Part shown: piece after piece, positions 26,576 through 34,832 of the stretch
Layout of the letters: every line of letters starts with the position of its first letter
How positions within the stretch are numbered: the first letter of the stretch is position 1
Assembly: GCF_007754155.1 (NCBI RefSeq)
Contig: NZ_CP037423.1
Location: forward strand, 3,658,001-3,722,000
From: Stieleria neptunia
GTDB lineage: Bacteria > Planctomycetota > Planctomycetia > Pirellulales > Pirellulaceae
DNA length: 64,000 nt
Direction of reading: 5' to 3'
Notes under the pieces: model-generated
What the model saw: the letters and a program-made list of their open reading frames with translations, nothing else
The model's database searches: none
What the model was told of the DNA's origin: nothing
Made by a program: the position numbers and the translations under genes

Positions 26576-26589
26576 GGAAAGTCCTGGGG

Positions 26590-28344
26590 TTAGTGATCGT
26601 TACACAGGCTGACGGCTTCTTCCAAACTGGTCAGGCCTTCGGCGACCTTTGCCGCGGCACTTTGCGAAAGCAGTTTCATTCCATCTTCGACCGCGGCGCG
26701 TTTCATGGCCCCGACCGATTCGCCGGCTTGGATCATGTCCTTGAGTTGTTGGTTGATGCGAATCACCTCAAACACGGCCAGCCGGCCCTTGTATCCGATG
26801 TTGCGACAGCGATCGCATCCGCCGGCGCGGAACACCGGGATCTCACGCGGGATGTCGTACCGCTCGCTCGATTCAGGGTCCAGTTGATAAGGCACCTTGC
26901 ATTCATCGCACAGCCGTCGCACCAACCGCTGGGCGACCAGCAAGCGGAGCGTGCTGGCCAATAAGAACGGTTCAATGCTCATGTCCTGCAGACGCGTGAT
27001 GCTGCTGAGCGCGTCGTTGGTGTGCAGGGTGGAGAACACGAAGTGTCCGGTCAACGCGGCGCGCATACAGATCTCCGCCGTCTCGTCGTCGCGAACCTCA
27101 CCGACCATGATCACGTCGGGGTCTTGTCGCAAGAATGCTCGCAGGGCGCTGGCGAACGTCAGTCCGACTTTGGCACGCGTTTGGACCTGGTTGATGCCGC
27201 CGAACTTGAATTCCACCGGGTCTTCGACCGTGCATAGGTTCGTTTTTTCGTCGTTCAGTGCGTTCAGGCAGGAGTACAGCGTGGTGCTCTTGCCGCTACC
27301 GGTCGGTCCGGTGACGAGCATCAAACCGTGAGGGCTGCGGATCGATTCGGTCAGATCTTTGAATTGTCGCGAGTCCATGCCCAGCATCGACAGATCGTGC
27401 GGGAGCGCGTTTTTGTCGAGCACACGCATCACGATTTTTTCGCCGAACACGGTCGGGCAGGTGTTGACCCGCATGTCCACGCGGTGCTCGCCGGTTCGCA
27501 GGGCGATCGCCCCGTCTTGGGGCAGTCGTCGTTCGGCGATGTCCATCTTGCTGAGCACCTTGAGCCGGCTGATGACCGAGTTGAGCAGCGGCATCGGTGG
27601 CGGTTGGACTTCTGACAGGACGCCATCGACCCGCAATCGGACACGACAATCGTCTTCGTAGGGCTCGATATGAATATCGCTGGCGCCCGTGGTCAGGGCC
27701 TGTTCAAAGATGCTGTTGACGTAGCGAATGATGCGACCGTCTCGTCCCGGCGGGGGCGCTTGATCCAGGTGAATCACCTCGGTCGCTTCGGCGGCTTCCT
27801 CCTGGTCCAGGTCTTCGCCGTCATCGACTTCCTGGAAACTGGTCGCGGTGGAAACGGGGATCGCGGTGTTCCAGCCCCCCTCTTCGTAGAGCATCGTCAG
27901 CAGCCGTTCGATCACCGAAAGCGGTGCGAACATCGGACGCATTTGACGGCCGGTCAGGAGTTTGATTTCGTCGGCCAGCAACAACGAATCGGGTGAGAAA
28001 ACGGCCACTTCCAGCACGCCGCCGTCATCGCTGAGCGGTGCGATCAGGTGGTCGCGGCAGAGCCGGTTGGGCAGCACGGACGCGACGGAGGTGTCGATCG
28101 GCGGCGGCGCGTCGGCCGGTGGATCGAACAGCGGCACCAGGTAATGTTCCGCGTAGGACTTCGCGATCTGGGATTCCGTCGCGACCCCGCACCGAATGAT
28201 CGACTCTTCGATCGTCACGTCATCCTTGCCGACCGATTGCCAGAGTGCTTCGAGCTTCTCCGGATCGAGGTGATCGATCGAATCGAGCAGCCGAATGATC
28301 AGCGGGTGGTTTTGTGCTGTCAGAGCGGAGAGGGCGTTGGTCAT
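26590..28344 (-). CDS. Type II secretion/type IV pilus assembly ATPase (GspE/PilB)
   Basis: 584 residues from the ATG at 28344; a TTG at 28404 would add 20. The N-terminal part is an MshEN-like regulatory domain. The ATPase core has Walker A GPTGSGKST (346-354), the Asp box TVEDPVEF, Walker B DPDVIMVGEVRD and the His box GHFVFSTLHTND. The tetracysteine zinc site is LCDECK...CDRCRNIGY (Cys479, 482, 510, 513), usual for extension ATPases. It drives pseudopilus or pilus polymerisation from the cytoplasm. No separate retraction ATPase (PilT) is in the window. Confidence 0.94.
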   Translation of the reverse strand: MTNALSALTAQNHPLIIRLLDSIDHLDPEKLEALWQSVGKDDVTIEESIIRCGVATESQIAKSYAEHYLVPLFDPPADAPPPIDTSVASVLPNRLCRDHLIAPLSDDGGVLEVAVFSPDSLLLADEIKLLTGRQMRPMFAPLSVIERLLTMLYEEGGWNTAIPVSTATSFQEVDDGEDLDQEEAAEATEVIHLDQAPPPGRDGRIIRYVNSIFEQALTTGASDIHIEPYEDDCRVRLRVDGVLSEVQPPPMPLLNSVISRLKVLSKMDIAERRLPQDGAIALRTGEHRVDMRVNTCPTVFGEKIVMRVLDKNALPHDLSMLGMDSRQFKDLTESIRSPHGLMLVTGPTGSGKSTTLYSCLNALNDEKTNLCTVEDPVEFKFGGINQVQTRAKVGLTFASALRAFLRQDPDVIMVGEVRDDETAEICMRAALTGHFVFSTLHTNDALSSITRLQDMSIEPFLLASTLRLLVAQRLVRRLCDECKVPYQLDPESSERYDIPREIPVFRAGGCDRCRNIGYKGRLAVFEVIRINQQLKDMIQAGESVGAMKRAAVEDGMKLLSQSAAAKVAEGLTSLEEAVSLCNDH

Positions 28345-28411
28345 GGTTGGGTGCCACGTGCGGTAGGCGTCGGTTGCCTCGATCGGGAGCGAGGCGTCGT
28401 TCAATGCGGTC

Positions 28412-29122
28412 TTAAAGGTTGACGGGAAAAAAATTCGCTGGCGGGTCGGCTTGACCCCGCTGACGGTCCGAATCGGTCGGTTCGGGGTCGGCCGGGGCTT
28501 GTTCGTCGTCGGACGGTTCCTCGTCCTCGTCGTCCGCTTGCTCGTCTTCGTCTTGCGATTTCGCGATTGCGTTGCCCGCCGTGGGGGGCGCGGGGTTAGC
28601 GGTGCTGGCGGCCGAGTCGGCGGTTCGCTTGGGACGCTCTTGTCGTTTGATCCGGATCGTCAGTGGACCCGACACGACGGTGATGTGATCGGACGCGATT
28701 TCGCGGATCGTTGCGGTGACATCGACCAGCCCGTCGACCGGGACCTGGTCACCGAGTTTGCAGACGCTGCCGTTGAGGATCGCCCAGCGGTGATCATCGG
28801 TTTGGGCAATGCCAGCCAGCCGCAGTCCGTTCCGCAGGTCTTCGTCGGTGGGCCCGACGGGTGCTTCGGGCGTCGAATCCGTCGCTGCGTCGGGTCGGGA
28901 CGGATCGTCGGAGGGTTGCTGGACCAGCACGGCTGCGAAGGGATCCTTGCCGACCACCGCGGGCAGCGACGGGGTTTCCAGATCGGTGACTTTCCAGCGA
29001 ACGGATTTGGCCCGCACGACATCCTCGCCCAGGTCCAAGGGGGCCTCCGGCGGCCAGCCGAGGTACAGGGCGATTGCCAAGACGGAGCAGGGAGGCGCGT
29101 ATTTTTGTAGGTTGACGTTCAT
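28412..29122 (-). CDS. GspC/PilP-like protein with acidic C-terminal tail
   Basis: 236 residues. A short N-terminal hydrophobic stretch (CSVLAIALYLGW) may anchor it. Residues 85-155 (LRLAGIAQTDDHRWAILNGS, CKLGDQV, TIREIASDHITV) resemble the periplasmic homology region of GspC/PilP, a small beta domain that contacts the secretin. After it comes a very acidic, low-complexity tail (DEDEQADDEDEEPSDDEQ). The assignment rests mainly on position between the GspM-like and GspE genes and on the HR-like beta pattern. It overlaps the upstream gene by 4 nt. Confidence 0.6.
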   Translation of the reverse strand: MNVNLQKYAPPCSVLAIALYLGWPPEAPLDLGEDVVRAKSVRWKVTDLETPSLPAVVGKDPFAAVLVQQPSDDPSRPDAATDSTPEAPVGPTDEDLRNGLRLAGIAQTDDHRWAILNGSVCKLGDQVPVDGLVDVTATIREIASDHITVVSGPLTIRIKRQERPKRTADSAASTANPAPPTAGNAIAKSQDEDEQADDEDEEPSDDEQAPADPEPTDSDRQRGQADPPANFFPVNL

Positions 29123-29670
29123 TCCTTCTCCTTCAGCATCCGCACGGACAACTGCATCGTGGGTTGTGATGCACTGCGTTCGGCCGGATTGATCTGCAGC
29201 GTCTCGACGCGAATCAATTCGGGTTGTGATTCCAGCAGGAACAGCGCTTCATTGAGTTGGGAGAAATCGCCGGCCAAGTCCAACGTGACGCGGACGTTGT
29301 AGATCGGACCCAGGCGTTGGGCGGCTTCCGCATTGATCTGCAACAGGTCTGCGCCGGAATCCCGGAACAGGTCGATGAAGAAACCGGTCACCGCCTCGTT
29401 GCCTTCGCCTTGCAGGATCCGCGGACGGACATGTTCCAGCGCGTCCTGCAGCAGCATCACCTCTTCGGCGGTCTTGACCTTTTCACGCAACTGTTGCAGT
29501 TCCCGGCGTGTCTTTTTCGTTCGACCGTGCAGGGGTTCGCTGATCGCGAAGAACATGATCGCGACCATGACCAATGCGACGGTAACGCGCATGCGGAACG
29601 GATCGCGCAATTGCTCGGCGGCCTGCTGCAGTTCTTGCTTCCAGTCTGTTTTCGCTTCAGGATGTTTCAT
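29119..29670 (-). CDS. GspM/PilO-like inner-membrane protein
   Basis: 183 residues: a short cytoplasmic start, one span (MRVTVALVMVAIMFFAISEP), a coiled-coil (KKTRRELQQLREKVKTAEEVM) and a periplasmic ferredoxin-like domain (YNVRVTLDLAGDFSQLNEALFLLESQ...IRVETLQI). This is the PilO/GspM layout. The protein would pair with the GspL/PilM-N-like protein encoded just upstream (22 nt gap) to form the inner-membrane scaffold. Confidence 0.78.
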   Translation of the reverse strand: MKHPEAKTDWKQELQQAAEQLRDPFRMRVTVALVMVAIMFFAISEPLHGRTKKTRRELQQLREKVKTAEEVMLLQDALEHVRPRILQGEGNEAVTGFFIDLFRDSGADLLQINAEAAQRLGPIYNVRVTLDLAGDFSQLNEALFLLESQPELIRVETLQINPAERSASQPTMQLSVRMLKEKE

Positions 29671-29692
29671 GGTATCGGGTTGGCCGGAAGCA

Positions 29693-31165
29693 CTATCCCT
29701 TGGCCTTGCTGCTGGTGGTCAAGATGATGGAGAATTCGGCACCGGCGATTCCGGTTTCCGCCGAGAGGGTCCGCCGCAGGTCGCTCAATTCGACGCGTTG
29801 GAAGTGTTCGGCGACGGTCTCCAGTTGGCCGACGGTTTCGGTCAGTTTGCTGACCGAGGCGGGGAGTTGGCCGGCATCGTCGAGCACGCACTCGGCGTGC
29901 AAGATCAAGGTGGTGGGTGCGGTTTTGACGGCCCGTTTTCGTTTTTGGCTCATCGTCGCGGTGCCGCGAATACCGGTCAGCCGGGTGCCGTCGGGCAGGA
30001 TCGAGGTGATCTGTCCCAGCATCGGACTCCAGCGCACGCGTTTGTCCATAAAGGTGCTGATGGCGGTCGCCCGCGCGTTTAAACGATCGCGTTCGGGACG
30101 TGGGTTGGAGCCATCGGTGACCATCGACGGGGCGCTGGCAGCGAGTGCCACGTGGTTGGATTGGGTTCGGTTCATGCGGTCCAACAGCACCAGCGCCAGG
30201 GCACAGGCCGCCACGAGATAGAGGGCGATTTCTTTGTAGGGAACGACGCGGTGGAGTTTCAACGGCTCGCGATACTCCCGCATGAAATCAAATTCGTCTT
30301 CTTCGTCGGCCAAGAATCCGTCGGCGCAGGCGCGAGCGATATGGTCGGGTTTCATCGAGGGAGCGTCCAGCCAACGAAAGTCGTCGGGCAGATTGTCGCT
30401 CAACCACTGTCGATCGATCAGCGATTGCAATTCGCGTCGGCCGTAGATGCTGACGGAATCCGGCGGGGTATCCAGACCGCAGGCGGCGTAGGCGGCTTCG
30501 ACCGAGCGGACGATGGAAACGATGCCCGTTCCCTCGTCGCCCTGTGGCAAGGGCATGCTCTGCCAATGGATCGCCCGGGTTCCCTTGGTCATCACGGCCA
30601 GCAAGCTGGTATCGCCCAAGAAGACGCGTGTGACCAATCGGTCGCGTCGTTCTTTGCGCTCATTTTCGACCGCGGCGCTGATCAGTGCGTTGGCGGCCGG
30701 TTCGAGTCGCTGCAGCGAGTGTTGGGTGTTGCCGATGGTTTCACGAATCGATTCGATGCGATCCAGTGGCGCGGCGACGATGGAGACCAGTTGTCGGCGA
30801 TGGGCTTGCCAGTTGAGCACATCGATCGCGAGTTGATCGAGTTTCGCGGTTGAGCTTCGCAGCGATTCGCGAAGCAACGTGCGTGGGCTGGCATTGCCGC
30901 CGCCGGAGTTGATCGGACGGGTCGCGAAGTAGCACTCACTGGTCGGAATCGCCGCGGCCACGGGGACGGGGTCGCCGTGGATGCCCAAGGCGTCAAACAG
31001 TTCCGCCAACGAGCGACCGAGGTCGTCGCTTTGGACGGCGACCGAAGCGTACTCATAACGCACCGCGCCCAACATGGTTGTCGACGCGTGACATCCATGT
31101 AGGTGTTGTCGCCCGAACAGGATCCCGACCACATGGCTGCGGGATCGATCGCTTGCGGTGTTCAT
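29693..31165 (-). CDS. GspL-like protein (PilM plus PilN in one chain)
   Basis: 490 residues. The N-terminal 300 or so look like a PilM/GspL actin-like cytoplasmic domain (FYATRPIN-type segment, LDQLAIDVLNWQAHRRQLVSIVAA, LVTRVFLGDTSLLAVMTKG). A single span near residues 315-332 (ALYLVAACALALVLLDRM) follows. The rest is PilN-like (RVRWSPMLGQITSILPDGTRLTGIRG, VAEHFQRVELSDLRRTLSAE). In type IV pilus systems these are usually two proteins; in type II secretion GspL joins them, so this points toward a T2SS-like machine. The gene lies downstream of the pilin terminator. Confidence 0.75.
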   Translation of the reverse strand: MNTASDRSRSHVVGILFGRQHLHGCHASTTMLGAVRYEYASVAVQSDDLGRSLAELFDALGIHGDPVPVAAAIPTSECYFATRPINSGGGNASPRTLLRESLRSSTAKLDQLAIDVLNWQAHRRQLVSIVAAPLDRIESIRETIGNTQHSLQRLEPAANALISAAVENERKERRDRLVTRVFLGDTSLLAVMTKGTRAIHWQSMPLPQGDEGTGIVSIVRSVEAAYAACGLDTPPDSVSIYGRRELQSLIDRQWLSDNLPDDFRWLDAPSMKPDHIARACADGFLADEEDEFDFMREYREPLKLHRVVPYKEIALYLVAACALALVLLDRMNRTQSNHVALAASAPSMVTDGSNPRPERDRLNARATAISTFMDKRVRWSPMLGQITSILPDGTRLTGIRGTATMSQKRKRAVKTAPTTLILHAECVLDDAGQLPASVSKLTETVGQLETVAEHFQRVELSDLRRTLSAETGIAGAEFSIILTTSSKAKG

Positions 31166-31186
31166 GATGGAAACGTTCCCTCCGAT

Positions 31187-31234
31187 GATGCGTCAGGGGG
31201 GCTCACCGAATCGTGAAGAACCCCCTGTCGCATC
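31187..31234 (-). promoter_or_regulatory. Stem-loop in the leader of the GspL-like gene
   Basis: GATGCG-T-CAGGGGG and CCCCCTG-T-CGCATC pair almost perfectly around a loop of about 20 nt. It lies 21 nt before the start codon of the GspL-like gene and after the pilin terminator. It has no T run, so it is more likely a stability or control hairpin than a second terminator. Confidence 0.6.
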
Positions 31235-31263
31235 AGGATGCGATATGCCGGTCAAGCCGGCAC

Positions 31264-31300
31264 AAAAAAAGGGCGGTCCGTGAATACCTACGGACCGCCC
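31264..31300 (-). terminator. Intrinsic terminator behind the major pilin gene
   Basis: On the minus strand a 10-bp GC-rich stem (GGGCGGTCCG with CGGACCGCCC, 10-nt loop) is followed by seven T. It lies about 90 nt after the pilin stop codon, so pilin mRNA can end here while the assembly genes further down are transcribed at a lower level. Confidence 0.88.
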
Positions 31301-31387
31301 CAGCTGATTGGATCGGTGGTGGCATGGGTGCGTCGTCGTGACGGTTCATGCCACGCTTTCCCCCCAGAAAGCGGTCAGGTCGTCAGC

Positions 31388-31831
31388 CTAGGTGCTTTGT
31401 GGATTGATTTCCGCATCGATGGTGCTGTTCATCGCGTCGTAACCGTCTTCGGTAAACGTCACGGTGTAAGCGCCGTAGCCGGAGCTGGAACCGGATCGCG
31501 TCAGCGTCAGGGTCCAGGAATCTTCCAGGCTTCCCGATCCGCCGGCGGCGGCAACGCCAACGCTAAAGTACTTCGGCGGAGCTTGCTCCATGTCCAATTG
31601 AGTCAAATCCGATGCGTAGGTCCCTTGACGGGCCTGGTAGCGCTCTTGCGCGGCGCGGACGCTGGCAAGGTACTTGAATGATTCCGAAGCTTTACTTCGT
31701 TCAACACTTTGCAGCAATCGTGGGACGCCGAACGCGGCCAGGACGCCGATGATGATGACGACGACCGACAGCTCGACGAGCGAAAAACCCTTTCGGGCGC
31801 GACTGGGACGAAAGGCAATTGCGTGAGCCAC
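31388..31831 (-). CDS. Type IV pilin / major pseudopilin
   Basis: 147 residues from a GTG that has a strong ribosome site (GGAGG, 31838-31842, 6 nt spacing). The prepilin motif is canonical: RARKGFSLVELSVVVIIIGVLAAFGVPRLL, cut after Gly15, Glu at mature position 5. The globular part carries the alpha1-to-beta segment SFKYLASVRAAQERYQARQGTYASDL typical of GspG-like major pseudopilins. It is the first gene of the minus-strand cluster and has its own terminator, in keeping with high expression of the main filament subunit. Confidence 0.9.
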   Translation of the reverse strand: MAHAIAFRPSRARKGFSLVELSVVVIIIGVLAAFGVPRLLQSVERSKASESFKYLASVRAAQERYQARQGTYASDLTQLDMEQAPPKYFSVGVAAAGGSGSLEDSWTLTLTRSGSSSGYGAYTVTFTEDGYDAMNSTIDAEINPQST

Positions 31832-32186
31832 GGTGGGCCTCCAACTTAAATCAGGTAGTTGTTTTTTAAACGTTTGATCGATCCTGGAGAGACTCCGACC
31901 GAATCGGTGGGTTTGTCGCCGTGTGGATCGCGACTAAAGAAACTGATAGGACACGCGCAAGGGGACGCCTGTCGCCCCGCTAGAAATTCGCTGGCGGCGG
32001 TCGTGCGAGCACGGTTGCGGTGCCACGTGTAGCGGTCGTTCGGATCAGACGACGCAACCGGGCTGCATCTGCCGCTTTCGGCGGGGCGAACGACAGCTCC
32101 GACATGGCGATCACGACGCAGTTTTTTGGCCGACCCGGCTGGACAACTCACGCCCGGCGGCCGCCATGATTGTCGGTCATCCCTAA
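31832..32186. other. Gene-free interval upstream of the pilin gene
   Basis: No supportable gene. It must hold the promoter of the minus-strand pilin/secretion cluster. A TGGCAC hexamer on the minus strand near 32025 does not have the GC partner at sigma-54 spacing, so no promoter class is assigned. Confidence 0.5.
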
Positions 32187-32345
32187 CGATCTGCGGGATG
32201 GGGTGGCGGCGGCAAGCTCACGGTCGCCCAGGCTTACAAAGACAACATCGATCTGGACGATGCCGGATTGTCCGCATCGACCCTAAATGACGCCCAGCGC
32301 GCGCTGTTGATCAAGGTGATCGAGCATCACCACGAACACCCGTAG
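32187..32345 (+). pseudogene. Short coding remnant (possibly the C-terminus of a DUF3500-like protein)
   Basis: A 52-codon open stretch after a TAA gives WGGGKLTVAQAYKDN, DLDDAGLSASTLNDAQRALL and IKVIEHHHEHP before a TAG. It reads like the end of a real protein (WGG, LN.AQ..LL...I), somewhat like DUF3500 C-termini, but has no start codon and no upstream partner. A degraded gene end is the best explanation. Confidence 0.35.
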
Positions 32346-32367
32346 TGATTCGCCGCGAGGCATTTTG

Positions 32368-32588
32368 CCCATGTGTTTCTTGAGGTTTTAGCGGCAGGGC
32401 GCGAGCCCTCCGGTCTTTCACGGTGTTTTTGAAGCGCGACCGGACGGCTCGCGCCGTTCCGCTAACACCTTGAGAGCCAGGGTAAGTGGCATTGGGCGCG
32501 AGCCCTCCGGTCTTTCTCTTTGCCGAAACACCAGAGGGCTTTCCAGCCTGGCAATGCCGCAGTGACAGGCTGGAAGCCTATCCGACCT
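32368..32588. repeat. Family B element followed by family A arms
   Basis: 32368-32475 holds GCATTTTGCCCATGTGTTTC and GTTTTAGCGGCAGGGCGCGAG with the inverse arm ACGGCTCGCGCCGTTCCGC. A partial extra arm (GGGCGCGAGCCCTCCGGTC) begins near 32490. From 32530 there are inverted family A arms (CTTTCCAGCCTGGCA and ACAGGCTGGAAGCCTATCC). It sits behind the CBS-domain gene pair. Confidence 0.75.
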
Positions 32589-32596
32589 GAGCATGT

Positions 32597-33079
32597 TCAA
32601 AAATGCTGTTCCATGAACGCGAACATGCGTTTGGGGCTGATCACGCCCTGAACACACTCGTCCATGTCCAACACGGGCACGTGCCGATGGCCGGCGACCG
32701 CGATCGCGGCAGCCGCGGCGGCCGACGGGTCGGACTGGTAAACGATCGTCGGATTGGTCGTCATGAAATCCTCGACCGGTCGGGAGCATACCCGCGAGTA
32801 CTTCTCCACGACTTTTTCGAGCACGTCACGCTCGGTAAAGATCCCGACCAGTCGCTCGTCTTGTACGACCAACAAACTGGCGGCGCCTGAATCATGCAGC
32901 ATCTCGACGGCCTCCCGGACCGTCGCATGCGGGCTGATCTGCAGATACGGCTTGGCGGCGATTTCCACGACCGGCTCTTCCGCGAGTGCTCGCTCCAGCT
33001 CGGTGTCGTATTCGACCGGCTCGAAATTGGACAACGGGTCACTCGTTTCGGCCGGATCCAATCGGAAAAATGAACTCAT
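32597..33079 (-). CDS. CBS-domain pair protein
   Basis: 160 residues. A roughly 45-residue leader is followed by two CBS motifs: ISPHATVREAVEMLHDSGAASLLVVQDERLVGIFTERDVL and PTIVYQSDPSAAAAAAIAVAGHRHVPVLDMDECVQGVISPKRM. Such pairs bind adenosine nucleotides and sense energy state. No effector domain is attached. It lies 3 nt after another CBS gene, so the two are likely made together and may form a heteromer. Confidence 0.87.
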   Translation of the reverse strand: MSSFFRLDPAETSDPLSNFEPVEYDTELERALAEEPVVEIAAKPYLQISPHATVREAVEMLHDSGAASLLVVQDERLVGIFTERDVLEKVVEKYSRVCSRPVEDFMTTNPTIVYQSDPSAAAAAAIAVAGHRHVPVLDMDECVQGVISPKRMFAFMEQHF

Positions 33080-33082
33080 CGG

Positions 33083-33553
33083 TCAAGCTCCTTCGCGTTG
33101 CAGCATCCACGGTGCACTACCGAGACGCTGAACGGCGATCTGTTTCGCGTAACAATCACAAACGTATTCCGCCAAGCCCCGCTGACCGGTCAAACCGACC
33201 AGATAGCCCTCGTCATCGGTCACGCACAAAAATCGATGGCCCTGGTCGACCACCGCTCGCCAGGCGGACAGAATCGGGTCGTTGGCTCGGACGATGCCGA
33301 CGTTGGGTTCGGCAAAGGCGGAGATCGGCGTCGTGTCGAGGGATACGCCCGCGATCAGCATCCGGATGATCGACTGTTCGTTGAAGATCCCCTGCGGGCG
33401 GCAGCCCTGATCGACGATCACGGCACAACCCAACGAATGGGTCCGCATCAGTGCGATTGCCGCGCGGGCAACCGTGTGCTCGTCAATTGCAATCGCGTCA
33501 CGCAGCGGGAGTGTGCGGATCTGCTCACGCGACAGCAGTTCTTTGAAGCTCAT
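33083..33553 (-). CDS. CBS-domain protein
   Basis: 156 residues from the ATG at 33553 (MSFKELLSREQIRTLPL); an upstream in-frame start at 33589 adds a non-conserved tail. Two CBS units can be seen: AIDEHTVARAAIALMRTHSLGCAVIVDQGCRPQGIFNEQSII and GIVRANDPILSAWRAVVDQGHRFLCVTDDEGYLVGLTGQRGL. It is the first gene of a two-gene minus-strand unit with the other CBS gene. Confidence 0.83.
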   Translation of the reverse strand: MSFKELLSREQIRTLPLRDAIAIDEHTVARAAIALMRTHSLGCAVIVDQGCRPQGIFNEQSIIRMLIAGVSLDTTPISAFAEPNVGIVRANDPILSAWRAVVDQGHRFLCVTDDEGYLVGLTGQRGLAEYVCDCYAKQIAVQRLGSAPWMLQREGA

Positions 33554-33939
33554 GGTCTTGGTCTCCAGAAAGAGAAGGACCACAACCACGATGCACCTGG
33601 GAGGCCAAATTCGCGTGATTCAGCCGCCGGCGACCGGTTTACGAAAGATCATGTCCGGGGGAAGCCGGGCTGCCGGTGGTGAGTGTTAAGGGCGTGTGGG
33701 CTGCCTTAGTGGAAGGGGCATCTGTTGCTTCCAAAGGGATTGATTGCCCCGCCCGTTTGGGGGCTGGAGGTTTTCTGAGCAGGTGCTGCATCGAGTTCGG
33801 GCACTCGATGCAATTCTGCGCAGTGTCGATTTGACGAAATTGGGCCGTCCATCGAGGCGCCAGTTGTCGAAAACCAACAAAGTGTTTTCGCGCCCAGTTG
33901 TGGACGTTTTTTTGAGTTCGACGAAACGCTTGGCGGGGA
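33554..33939. other. Gene-free interval
   Basis: About 390 nt between the CBS genes and the hydrolase gene. Open frames here lack family similarity and look accidental. It should hold the promoter of the CBS pair. Confidence 0.5.
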
Positions 33940-34824
33940 TCAGCCGGACCTGCGATCGTCGCTGAGAAAACGGTGGCACCAGGCGGCCAGGATCTGCGAC
34001 ACGAAGGTCAGGTCTTGTGGATGTTTGGCCAATAGGTGATCTGCATCCGGCAGCGCCATCAAGCTGACCGGCGTGATCGCGGTCGCGGCGGCCGAGCGGT
34101 CGGTTTGGATCAGCGACATCATCCGCAGGGCGTGGTCGATCCCAACGGTTTCGTCGACCGGCGAGTGCATCAGCAGCACCGGGCAGGCGACTTGGGGGAG
34201 CAGATCGGTGACGTTGTGGCGGCGAAAGTCTTCGAGCATCTGGCGGCGGATCGTCCACTCGATGCCGCCGATGGTGACGTTGCCTTGTCCCTCGGATTCG
34301 ATCGCGGGGTTCATCCGAGACAACAAGGTGGCGAGGTGGTGGGTGTCACTGGGGGCGGCGAGCGTCGCGACGAATCGCAGGTTTGCCAACAGGTTGTCGT
34401 GATCGTTCTGGAAAGATTTCGCGGCGGTGACCAGCGAGGCGATGCCACCAAAGCTATGGCCGACCAAGGCGGTGACCGGTCCCAGTTCTTCGTTGGCGAA
34501 CCGGACCGCCGCGGCAAGATCTCGCAGGTTGGTGGTGAAGTTGGTTTTTGAAAAGTCGCCTTCGCTGCCCCCCAGTCCCGTCATGTCGTAGCGGAGCACG
34601 GCGATCCCGTACCTGGCCAAGGCGCGGCTGATTTTGACGGTCGCCTTGAAGTCTTTGTTGCAGGTGAAGCAATGCGAGTAGACCACGACCGGGCGCAGTC
34701 GCGTGTGGCCGGCGTCTTTCCAGGGGTGCCAAACCTTGGGGCGATCGACGATGCCGGCAAGGTGGACGCGTTCGGTTCCGCTGGGAAACTTCACGCGGTA
34801 GGAGGTCGATTCGTACTCGTTCAC
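33940..34824 (-). CDS. Alpha/beta hydrolase (hydrolase half of the hydrolase-OsmC type)
   Basis: 294 residues starting at a GTG. The nucleophile elbow GHSFGG places Ser124; YSHCFTCNKDFKA and RYDMTGLGGSEGDF are the hallmark segments of the alpha/beta hydrolase that in many bacteria is fused to an OsmC domain. ADHLL near the end offers the catalytic His. Here the chain ends without OsmC. No signal peptide is seen; it is likely a cytoplasmic esterase of unknown substrate. It starts 8 nt after the flotillin gene stop, so the two form an operon. Confidence 0.83.
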   Translation of the reverse strand: MNEYESTSYRVKFPSGTERVHLAGIVDRPKVWHPWKDAGHTRLRPVVVYSHCFTCNKDFKATVKISRALARYGIAVLRYDMTGLGGSEGDFSKTNFTTNLRDLAAAVRFANEELGPVTALVGHSFGGIASLVTAAKSFQNDHDNLLANLRFVATLAAPSDTHHLATLLSRMNPAIESEGQGNVTIGGIEWTIRRQMLEDFRRHNVTDLLPQVACPVLLMHSPVDETVGIDHALRMMSLIQTDRSAAATAITPVSLMALPDADHLLAKHPQDLTFVSQILAAWCHRFLSDDRRSG

Positions 34825-34832
34825 GAGAGCCG

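Noticed and set aside
25460..26593. A 377-codon plus-strand open frame opposite the GspF-like gene
   Set aside because: The minus-strand GspF repeats and spans are clear; the plus-strand text is His/Asp/Arg-rich noise.
32010..32040. Sigma-54-like promoter for the pilin gene on the minus strand
   Set aside because: The TGGCAC element has no GC dinucleotide at the required 10-nt spacing.
31846..32151. A 101-codon minus-strand open frame upstream of the pilin gene
   Set aside because: No family resemblance, Cys/Arg/Ser-rich, and it occupies the region needed for the pilin promoter.
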